DNA of 53,535 bases from Planctomycetales bacterium (GTDB lineage Bacteria; Planctomycetota; Planctomycetia; Isosphaerales; Isosphaeraceae): assembly GCA_027451885.1 (NCBI GenBank), contig DAIDHX010000157.1, forward strand, positions 1 to 53,535. Direction: 5' to 3'. The notes beneath the pieces were generated by a model. The model did no database searches and was not told where the DNA came from. It worked only from the letters and a program-made list of their open reading frames with translations. Shown here piece by piece: positions 1-7,088 of this stretch. Every line of letters starts with the position of its first letter. Position 1 is the first letter of the stretch. The position numbers and the translations under genes are program-made.

Positions 1-275
1 TTGTCGTAATCGAGGAAGGCCGCACCAGCGCCCATGGTTTCGGGCAGGAGTTTCTCGCCCAGGGCGCCGTTGTAGTGCACAAAATGGATGCCCGCATCCT
101 CCGTGACGTCCACGAACTTCACCTCAGGCAAGGCCAGAGGCTGGACCTGCGCGGGGCGTACAGGAGCGACCGAAGCCGAGATGACGGGTTCGGGCTCATG
201 CTTGCCGCAGCCGGATAGAAGGCTCTGGCTCGCGAGGAGCAATGCGAGCAAAACGACGCGACCGCGCGGACTCAT
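1..275 (-). CDS. ASPIC/UnbV (CRTAC1-type) FG-GAP lipoprotein, 5' part only
   Basis: Only the first 91 residues are present; the gene runs off the left edge. It starts with a lipoprotein signal (hydrophobic LLALLLASQSLLSG, then Cys in the lipobox LSGC). After a Pro-rich linker comes VKFVDVTEDAGIHFVHYNG, then LPETMGAGAAFLDYD. This 'DVT...AG..F.H.NG...LPE.MG.G.A..DYD' pattern is the typical opening of CRTAC1/ASPIC-UnbV proteins, which carry FG-GAP/VCBS beta-propeller repeats. The ATG overlaps the stop of the multihaem cytochrome gene as ATGA (272-275), so the two are almost certainly co-transcribed and translationally coupled. It would be an outer-surface or periplasmic lipid-anchored beta-propeller; its biochemical role is unknown. 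Family assignment is firm for the visible part, but the C-terminal ASPIC/UnbV domain cannot be seen. Confidence 0.8.
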   Translation of the reverse strand, partial: MSPRGRVVLLALLLASQSLLSGCGKHEPEPVISASVAPVRPAQVQPLALPEVKFVDVTEDAGIHFVHYNGALGEKLLPETMGAGAAFLDYD

Positions 276-3200
276 GAGGGATTCTCCGAGTGATGAAACG
301 TCCGGGCTGCGGCGTGCGGCGACGGAGTTTCGGGATGATCGGCCACTGGCGCCGCCTCGCTGGGCGCGTCGCGCAGCGGAGCACCCGGCCGGTGCAAAGA
401 GTGGATCACGATGGACTGAGCGTTCTGATCGGCGGCGGGATCTCTGCGTCTGGCGAGCGAGAACGCGCGGCCCTCCGCGGTTTCATCGACCTTGAGCCGC
501 TCATGCAGCCGCTTGTGGATCGCGGCGAGTGCATTCGCGAGCTCGAACCGTAACACGGGGTCACGCTCCGCGTCCCACGCCGGATCCAGAATCTCCAGGA
601 GCCCGAAAAGCGGTTCAAGCCGAGACTCAAACTGGGGCGGAGGACGATCCATGAACCGGGCCACATCGCTTGTGATCGCGCGGTACGCTGCGCTTCGATC
701 GGCGGCTGGCGCCCCGGGCGAAACCGCCTTGCGAGCCAGGTCCAGGATCGCCTCGGCCGGAACGTCCCCTGGTCCAGCTTCCGCCAGCGGCCTGGAATTC
801 GTCTCCAGACCGCTCCGCCACGCGGGGTCGCTGAATGCCAGGCCAAGCCCGTAATGCGCAATGTCGTTCTCGGAATCGATCGCCAGCGTGCGCCTGTAGG
901 TCGCGATCGTCTCCTGCAAGTGCTGCTTCCGCGCGTCGCTCTTCACGGGTGAGAGCCGCGACTGGCCGTAGTGCACCTGGCCCAGCTCGTTGATCACCTC
1001 GTAATCGGTCGAAAGATCGATCCCACGAGCCGGAATCCGTGTCGCCAACACCGACTCGAACCGGGCCACAGCCTCGTCGAGCAGGCCATTCCGCGCGTTG
1101 ATCTGGCCCGAGAGCCAGTTGATCACCCACGGCGTGGTCGTTTTCTCATGCTGCGCGGCCTTCTCAAGCGCCGAGAGCGCTTCCGGGATGCGCCCTTCTT
1201 TTTGATAAACCCGCGCCAGGTTGATCCAGCCGTCGGGCTGGCCAAGCTCCGCGACCTTCTTGAACACCTCCTCGGCCTGCTTGAGCTCTCCCTTTTGCCC
1301 CCCCTTGTTGCCCCCCTCAAGCAGAAGCCCAATGCCATAGTCGTTGTACCGTTGCCAGAGGTCGGCGATCGGCGACGGCGGATTCACGACCGCAGCTCCC
1401 CCCGCGACCGGCAGCTTCACGCTGTCCTGTGCCATCTCGACCACCGGCAACCGCGGCCCCTTCCCCTTGCCGAAGATGTAGTCGAAATAGGTACGATCAA
1501 ACTTGCGGTAATTGAGCCTGGCCTCAAGCGTCACCGGCTGGGAAAGCCCCGTCGGAACCTCGAGCCCAAAGTGCACAACCTGGCCTGCGCCCGGGGGAAT
1601 CTGCTTGTTGTAAAGCGCGACGAAAATATCCTGGGGGTTGCGGCGATCGATCCGGTTGCCGTTGCGGTCCAGCATGTACACGTTGATAAAATGCGAGAAG
1701 GCATCTACATACCCATTTTCGTCAATGCCTCCTGAGCGGCCGATCACTCGATCCCCCGCGCGGGCGACGAGCTCGACCCAGATCTCGTTGGAATCGACCG
1801 TTCCCTGGCTGAAGAGATGGCCCACATTGAGCGTGCGAACCACCACCTCAACCAGGTACTTACCGCCAGGCTTGAGAGTGGGCGCCTCCGGCCGGATCGG
1901 GCCCATGAATTCGCCATCGACCGTGCCACCGTCGCGGAGACCGAGAATGTCGATCCGCACCTTTTTATCGGCCAGATACTGAGCATGGCGCTTCGCGGTC
2001 GCGGCATCGCCAACCACGGTGGCAAGTCCTGTGTTCGCACCAATGAACAGGTGATCGTGGATCTGAGGTGTGCCATTGCCGGCGAAATCGCGCGCGCCGA
2101 AGTCGTCCGAAGGCTTGAGCTCCATGTGGCAGGCGTTACAGTTTTCCTTGGCCTTGGGCGGATAATAAAAGCTCCTCGCTCCCTTGCCGGATACGCCCGA
2201 AAGCAAGAACGGGTCGTAGTGATTCTGCCCCCGCACAAAGTCCTTGTACTTGGTCACGCCAAGCGGCAAGCCCACCTTGTGGCAGGTCGAGCAAAACTTT
2301 GGATCCTTGAGCAGCGGGTTCATGAACGTCTTTTTGTGCATCTCCGGCTTCGCCTTCACCAGCGTGTGGTTGATCCAGGCGAGGATCGTGTCGTCGCTCG
2401 CGGCGAAGGGATAATGCTGCGGCTCGCTGATGGTGTACGCCCCGTTGCCGCGGGTGTTGTTCACGTTTGTGATCGAGTGACAGACCGTGCATGTGATACC
2501 GGCCTGGCTCGTGGGATTGTTCACGTCATCATAATTGGGATCGTCAAATTCGCCGGAGAAAAACGGCACGGGATCGTGGCAACCCGCGCACCAGCGTGCC
2601 GCCTGGATCGAGCCGTCGCGTTCAAGCGCGACCTTGCGGGTCTCGCGCACGCTCGAAAGATACATCTTGTTATTGAAGGAGCTCAAATGATGCGCCGAGT
2701 GAAACCAGCCTTCGTAGGCGTCCTTGTGACACTTGAGGCAGTATTCATCCATCATGAGCGTGCGTGCGGGAATGAACTTGCCGGTCGCGGTCACGGCCTC
2801 GGAGGGATAGAAGTAGGCCTTGCCTTCCTTCGGCCCCGTGGCGCCGATTGTCCGCGGATCTTGAAAATGCAGCACGCCCATGAGCACCACGAATGCCGCC
2901 ACCGCGCCACCAAAACGCCCGAGCCACTCCCAGCGGATCCGCGGACCGGCCAGCCGGTGCTTGACATAGAGCCCGATCGCCGCGAGCGGCAACACAACGT
3001 GCAGCCAGTAGCCCACCTCGCGGACGCGCGGGTCACGCACCTCGAATCCCGCGATCCGCACCAGCAAGATGCCCGAAACAAGGATCCCGATCGCGACCGC
3101 CAGCAGCGCGAGACCAAAGCGGACCGCCGCCTTGTTCGGCCGTTTCCACGATGTGACGAGATGCGCACCGCCAAACAGAATAAAGGGCGGGATCAACAAG

Positions 3201-3427
3201 AAACCGAGCAGCAGATGGAGCGCAACCATCAGCATGTAAAAAGGCGTTTGCTGGGTCGTGCCAAGCTTCCAGGTAAGCGCGGTGACGCTTGAAAGGTAGA
3301 CGCCGTTGCCGCCCAGAAGCGCGAAGCCCAGGAGAACCATCCAGAGCAAGGGCCGCAGCCCCTTGCCGATCGCGGGCGTGTAGACCCGGCCGCGGCGGTC
3401 GCGGCTGGGGGTGGTGGGCGTACTCAT
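272..3427 (-). CDS. Membrane-anchored five-haem cytochrome c with C-terminal TPR repeats
   Basis: The protein has 1051 residues. The N-terminal ~190 residues hold about five hydrophobic segments. His residues near 71, 89, 143 and 157 lie in or beside them and could ligate b-type haem (inference). Five c-haem motifs follow: CLKCH (~230), CAGCH (~280), CTVCH (~313), CSTCH (~379) and CNACH (~430). A beta-rich stretch comes next, then TPR-like helices from about 690 to 900. It is probably a periplasm-facing electron-transfer protein with a protein-interaction tail; donor and acceptor are not evident. The chosen ATG has a strong GAGGAGG site 8 nt upstream; a GTG three codons earlier is in frame but lies inside that site. 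It overlaps the next gene by ATGA and follows the lipoprotein gene after 95 bp. The multihaem cytochrome call is firm; substrate and partners are unknown. Confidence 0.88.
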   Translation of the reverse strand: MSTPTTPSRDRRGRVYTPAIGKGLRPLLWMVLLGFALLGGNGVYLSSVTALTWKLGTTQQTPFYMLMVALHLLLGFLLIPPFILFGGAHLVTSWKRPNKAAVRFGLALLAVAIGILVSGILLVRIAGFEVRDPRVREVGYWLHVVLPLAAIGLYVKHRLAGPRIRWEWLGRFGGAVAAFVVLMGVLHFQDPRTIGATGPKEGKAYFYPSEAVTATGKFIPARTLMMDEYCLKCHKDAYEGWFHSAHHLSSFNNKMYLSSVRETRKVALERDGSIQAARWCAGCHDPVPFFSGEFDDPNYDDVNNPTSQAGITCTVCHSITNVNNTRGNGAYTISEPQHYPFAASDDTILAWINHTLVKAKPEMHKKTFMNPLLKDPKFCSTCHKVGLPLGVTKYKDFVRGQNHYDPFLLSGVSGKGARSFYYPPKAKENCNACHMELKPSDDFGARDFAGNGTPQIHDHLFIGANTGLATVVGDAATAKRHAQYLADKKVRIDILGLRDGGTVDGEFMGPIRPEAPTLKPGGKYLVEVVVRTLNVGHLFSQGTVDSNEIWVELVARAGDRVIGRSGGIDENGYVDAFSHFINVYMLDRNGNRIDRRNPQDIFVALYNKQIPPGAGQVVHFGLEVPTGLSQPVTLEARLNYRKFDRTYFDYIFGKGKGPRLPVVEMAQDSVKLPVAGGAAVVNPPSPIADLWQRYNDYGIGLLLEGGNKGGQKGELKQAEEVFKKVAELGQPDGWINLARVYQKEGRIPEALSALEKAAQHEKTTTPWVINWLSGQINARNGLLDEAVARFESVLATRIPARGIDLSTDYEVINELGQVHYGQSRLSPVKSDARKQHLQETIATYRRTLAIDSENDIAHYGLGLAFSDPAWRSGLETNSRPLAEAGPGDVPAEAILDLARKAVSPGAPAADRSAAYRAITSDVARFMDRPPPQFESRLEPLFGLLEILDPAWDAERDPVLRFELANALAAIHKRLHERLKVDETAEGRAFSLARRRDPAADQNAQSIVIHSLHRPGAPLRDAPSEAAPVADHPETPSPHAAARTFHHSENPS

Positions 3428-3522
3428 GAGTCTCACCTCCTCGAGCCCATTTTCACTTCGGAGCTCGAAGTCACGGATTTATGAATGGCCGGGACCGATT
3501 CACCTGCGAGCCGCAGGAGTTT

Positions 3523-4110
3523 TCACGGATTCGAATAGGTGGCTGGATCGGGATCGGCCCCGATCCGCACGCGCTCGAGCGTGGCCTTGATGTCAGGCTC
3601 GAGCTGGGCAGCATGTTCGGTTTTCGTGTGCCACGTGAGGTAGTAAACCCCGCTTTGAAGAACCGCTGCCACGGTCACTTCACGAGTTGGCGCAAGCTGC
3701 CCGGTTTGGTCGATGTCGAAGGTGCCGGTGCTGCTCGCCGCCATCCGCCCCCCGTAGCCGAGGCCGTCGACGTCGAGCCGCATTCCCCTCAGGCTGCCGA
3801 AGTCCGCCGGTTCCTGCTTGAGCAGCTTGATGCCAGGCAGATTCTCAAGCCGGTTGGCCAGCGCGGAGACGACCGAGACGGCGGTTGCACCTGGCGCTGG
3901 GAGGGTGCGATAAAGCACGAGCGTGGCGTCGCTCGGTCCTGCCCAGGCCCTGAGAGCTTGCCCCGGCACTGGTACGGCGTGAAGCGGAATCGTGTGCCAG
4001 CCCGCCGGCGGCTGCAGAGTCACGGACGGCTCGGGTGCGCCGCAGCCGCAGATGGCAAGAAACAACAGCGCGATCCCATGCCGCGCCTGCAAATACTGCG
4101 CGCAAGGCAC
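3523..4110 (-). CDS. Small predicted lipoprotein of the cytochrome operon
   Basis: This is a 195-residue protein with a short lipoprotein signal: hydrophobic IALLFLAI, then Cys in LAICGCG near residue 18. Its function is not recognised. The mature part begins with PSVTLQPPAGWHTIPL. 'PAGW' openings are common in small secreted planctomycete proteins that accompany cytochromes (recollection, not tested). I chose the GTG at 4110 because GGGAGGG lies 7 nt upstream and the start puts the signal at the N-terminus; the frame stays open to 4176. It sits directly upstream of the multihaem cytochrome in the same direction and is probably cotranscribed, suggesting an accessory or maturation role in the same envelope complex (inference). 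Confidence 0.72.
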   Translation of the reverse strand: MPCAQYLQARHGIALLFLAICGCGAPEPSVTLQPPAGWHTIPLHAVPVPGQALRAWAGPSDATLVLYRTLPAPGATAVSVVSALANRLENLPGIKLLKQEPADFGSLRGMRLDVDGLGYGGRMAASSTGTFDIDQTGQLAPTREVTVAAVLQSGVYYLTWHTKTEHAAQLEPDIKATLERVRIGADPDPATYSNP

Positions 4111-4190
4111 AATCAATCCCTCCCCAGAAGGCTCCACGCATCGACCGCTGGCCAGCGCATCGCACTGGCCGGGCACCAGACGCGAGCACT

Positions 4191-4610
4191 TCAGCGGGGC
4201 GGACGATCGAGACGTTGTCGGGGGGGATGGAAAGAGGCCGGCAAATCATGCGCAAGGTAACGCCGGCCCAGGTCTGGCAGCTCGATTGGCAAAACCAAGG
4301 CAAGTGCGGCAGGCGCAGGCTCGGAGCTCGCGATCTGCCCGCGGGGCGCATCGCGCTCGCACGGCTGGCGCGCAAGGATGGGCGGAGTCTCCGGGTGTTG
4401 ATCTCGCCCTAGAATCACGCGCTCGATCGAATCCCAGGGGCGTTGGCGGGAAAGCCCAACCTGCTCAAGCACATGACAACCCGCGGCTCTGGCTGATCCA
4501 GGCACACCGAGACTAACTGCCGCGCAGAACATCACGGTCGCTAGATTGAGCCAGTACGCTCTCGATCGCGCGTTCGCCACGGTCGCCCCGGTTCTTCCTC
4601 GCCAATCCAA
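4191..4610 (-). CDS. Hypothetical secreted protein
   Basis: A 139-residue frame with a likely signal peptide: hydrophobic YWLNLATVMFCAAVSLGV followed by SARA-A as a possible cleavage site. The mature part starts GCHVLEQVGLSRQRPWDSIE and then becomes polar and Pro/Arg-rich. I do not recognise a family. The start is an inferred TTG with AGAGG 5 nt before it; a downstream GTG or ATG is possible. It lies 80 bp upstream of the lipoprotein start in the same direction, so it would be the first gene of the cytochrome operon. Other frames across this stretch are also open because of high GC. The signal peptide and operon position are the main support. Confidence 0.5.
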   Translation of the reverse strand: MDWRGRTGATVANARSRAYWLNLATVMFCAAVSLGVPGSARAAGCHVLEQVGLSRQRPWDSIERVILGRDQHPETPPILARQPCERDAPRGQIASSEPAPAALALVLPIELPDLGRRYLAHDLPASFHPPRQRLDRPPR

Positions 4611-4673
4611 TACAGCCTCTGAAGGGACTCATGAATCGTAGAAGCAGCCGCGCAAGCTTGTCAATGGGCTCCG

Positions 4674-4717
4674 CCGCGAGGCGCTCGCCAGGACAGGCCG
4701 TGGCGAGCCCCCCGCGG
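4674..4717 (-). terminator. Terminator-like hairpin after the arylsulfotransferase gene
   Basis: GCTCGCCA (4683-4690) pairs perfectly with TGGCGAGC (4701-4708) across a 10-nt loop. CCGCG (4674-4678) can pair with CGCGG (4713-4717) outside it, leaving small internal loops. It starts 15-24 nt past the stop of the minus-strand gene ending at 4732. There is no T-tract, so it is a GC-rich hairpin of uncertain efficiency. Confidence 0.45.
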
Positions 4718-4731
4718 CCTTCAAGCGGCGA

Positions 4732-6540
4732 TCAATTCAGCAGACTCGCACTGTAGAGCGTGCTCTCGAAATAGGAGCGGTACTCGAACTGGTTCATCTG
4801 GAGCACATAGATCCTGGTGCCATTCGGCAGTACCTCGATTGACTGGCCCGCGAACTGGTTCGGCCCCAGAACCAGGCCGCCAGATGTAAATGCCAGGTTG
4901 CCGTTGGAGAGCAGCTCCGCGCTCCCCAGGAACGACGAGTAATTGCCCATGTCGGCGTTCACAACCAGCGTCGCCGTCATGTTCTGTTCGTTCAGGATCC
5001 ATTCCTGCCCGCGGCTATCTGCGTTGGGATTGAATTCATGGCGTGTGTTGCCGTCGTCAAAGACAAGCAACGTGTTGTTGTTGATCATGCGCACGTCGTG
5101 CTGGTGCGTGAACCACGGGGAAGGATCGTTCGAGATCGGCTTGAAATTGCCTCCTGCTCCCAGTTTCCAGATGATGTGGCCGTTGCCGGCCCCATTCGCG
5201 TAGTCGATCTTCACCGCCCAGTCCTGGGTTCGAAGTGAGACAATCAAGTTGTTGTCCTCGGGCGACCAGGTCACGGCGTTGGCGTGCAGCCAATCGCTGG
5301 GGATGGGATGATCGGTCCCGAGCCGGTTCGTATTGAGCCAGCGGAAGGAGTTCCAGGCCCAGGACACGCGGAAGTTCGGGTCGAGCACAATCACTGTATC
5401 GCCGACGAATCGGGTCGGGGTCCCGTGGTAATCCACGATCTTCGGAGTGGCCCCAATCACGACCGTGTCGCCATTGGGCAAGAGCTTCGCCTCGTGGTCG
5501 AAGTCCTCGATCGGCAGCATGTGCCTGGCCAGAAGCTGGGCATTGACGACCCCGACGTCGGTCTGATGCAGCGTGTTGCCGGCAAGATTGACCTCGCGCA
5601 CCATGTTATAGCCCCCCGCCACCCCCACGGCCTTGCCGCCGATCAGGGTCACAAGGCCGCCGGGCTCGAGATTCTGGGCGTAGCCGGGGAAGTTGTTGAC
5701 AACCTGGTCAAAGTACCAGGTCACGTTGCCGGCGAGGTCGGTCGCCAGGGCGTCGGGAATGTTCCGCGTTGTACCGGTCGAGACCACGGAGTGGAAGATC
5801 ACGCTCTGGTTCAAATCCATCGCGGGGCCGGGCGGCTGCACGACCGTGAACGCGGGGAAATTCAGATACGAAGGCAAGCTTCCCGTGGTGAAAGAAAGCG
5901 GCGCCGAGGCCATTCCATTGTCGAGCACGTAGCGCATGAGATACGTGGTGTCTGGCAGCATGCCGGCGACGATGAAGTTGGTGCTCTCGCCAGGGATGAT
6001 CGGCTCGGGCGAGGTGTTTTGCCAGGAGAGTGTCGGCTCGTCCTGGGCGAACTGAACGAGCATGGAACCTCCCGGCGCGGGCGGCGCACTGAAAAGCGCC
6101 ACGAGCGGGTTGGCCATGGGGCTCACCACCGCCTGATCGCCAACCACGCGCGATTGCGCGGTGAACGTCGCGTCCGCGACCTCTCGCCGGGTTGGGCCGA
6201 ACCCCGCTTTGACGATCACCTGGACCTCATATGTACCTTGTTGCATGGGGTTCCAGGTGAGCTGATTGCTCTGGCCGAAATCCTGCACGATCTGCAGCGG
6301 TCCGCCGACTGGCCCGACACTGAACTGGTAGACGGGCATGCGCCCGTGGCCTTTGGCAGTCGCCGTCCAGACGACGGGCGAGCCCACGTACGCGTTCGCG
6401 GGGGTCGTCTCCGCGAGCGAAACTGACAGCAAATATCGCCCTTCGAGCGACACGCAGCGCGGTTTTCGCCCGCGGACACGGCGGGGAGAATGGCTCGTGA
6501 AAAAAGTCCGGACCCGAGACAGGGATGCGAAAAGACTCAT
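4732..6540 (-). CDS. Arylsulfotransferase (ASST)-like surface protein with N-terminal LExRxLL motif
   Basis: The protein has 602 residues. The N-terminus is basic, then SLEGRYLLSV at 31-40, a match to the planctomycete LEPR-XLL motif of large exported proteins. Residues ~45-290 look like Ig/fibronectin-type beta domains. From ~290 on there are propeller-like repeats with FDHEAKLLPNGDTVV, HANAVTW and WFTHQHDVRMI, resembling the arylsulfotransferase fold whose catalytic His lies in such a motif. ASST enzymes move sulfate between phenolic compounds, but many homologues are untested, so activity is inferred. The ATG at 6540 is preferred over the longer frame to 6714 because AGAGG precedes it and it places the motif in its usual position. 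It is monocistronic between a 548-bp upstream gap and a terminator-like hairpin. Confidence 0.75.
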   Translation of the reverse strand: MSLFASLSRVRTFFTSHSPRRVRGRKPRCVSLEGRYLLSVSLAETTPANAYVGSPVVWTATAKGHGRMPVYQFSVGPVGGPLQIVQDFGQSNQLTWNPMQQGTYEVQVIVKAGFGPTRREVADATFTAQSRVVGDQAVVSPMANPLVALFSAPPAPGGSMLVQFAQDEPTLSWQNTSPEPIIPGESTNFIVAGMLPDTTYLMRYVLDNGMASAPLSFTTGSLPSYLNFPAFTVVQPPGPAMDLNQSVIFHSVVSTGTTRNIPDALATDLAGNVTWYFDQVVNNFPGYAQNLEPGGLVTLIGGKAVGVAGGYNMVREVNLAGNTLHQTDVGVVNAQLLARHMLPIEDFDHEAKLLPNGDTVVIGATPKIVDYHGTPTRFVGDTVIVLDPNFRVSWAWNSFRWLNTNRLGTDHPIPSDWLHANAVTWSPEDNNLIVSLRTQDWAVKIDYANGAGNGHIIWKLGAGGNFKPISNDPSPWFTHQHDVRMINNNTLLVFDDGNTRHEFNPNADSRGQEWILNEQNMTATLVVNADMGNYSSFLGSAELLSNGNLAFTSGGLVLGPNQFAGQSIEVLPNGTRIYVLQMNQFEYRSYFESTLYSASLLN

Positions 6541-7088
6541 GGGTTGCCTCTTCAGTTGTGCGGATTCACCCGCAAGGCGCGGCATGCGATCGGCTCCCGG
6601 ATCGGAGCGTTCGATCATCTCGATCCGAATCGCTCTGAGAGAACGCGACGCCCCAGGGACCGATCGTTCATGCACCCTGCACGTGGGGCAAGAAATCGAT
6701 CCTGGTGTATGCAATGCGCCTGGGCGGGCAACCGCAACTCACGAAAAACGGAACGAATGGCTGATGATTGAGGCGGCCTTGCCAAACCCGGTTCATGTCA
6801 CATCGTTGTCACACCATTCGACACCGAGCACATTGGTCTGTCGAGAGGGTACCGGGTCGAGCACTGGTCGCGGATGCAAGCAGATCCCGCGTTTGGTTGG
6901 AAGGGCAGGGGGGCGTCCGTTACAATATTGGCCTCGGCAGAGTGAGCACGCGAACTCGCCGCCCCCGGCGCACGTAATAGCAAAGTTCCGCCGCTGACTC
7001 CCTGCGCATAAGCGGGTCCCGCACGAGAGCGGGATTCGCCCGAACTCGTATAGCCGTCAATGAAATACGCTCTCGGAGGAGTAGCGCC
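6541..7088. other. Divergent intergenic region
   Basis: This 548-bp gap separates the minus-strand arylsulfotransferase gene from the plus-strand ABC permease. I see no convincing gene; the short open frames here have no homology I recognise. It holds one good promoter candidate for the permease (6897-6926) and a small perfect hairpin, TCCCGC-(6 nt)-GCGGGA at 7017-7034, in the predicted permease leader. No clear promoter for the arylsulfotransferase gene was found by eye. Confidence 0.5.
6897..6926 (+). promoter_or_regulatory. Candidate sigma70-type promoter of the ABC permease gene
   Basis: TTGGAA (6897-6902), an 18-nt spacer, then TACAAT (6921-6926). The start of transcription would be near 6933, leaving a leader of about 155 nt with a small hairpin at 7017-7034 before the GGAGGA ribosome site. 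The -35 hexamer matches that of the candidate MoxR-operon promoter at 21249-21278. Confidence 0.42.

Noticed and set aside
1817-3292. 491-codon plus-strand frame opposite the multihaem cytochrome
   Set aside because: Shadow of a high-GC gene; the opposite strand has five CxxCH motifs and signals, while this frame has no family features.
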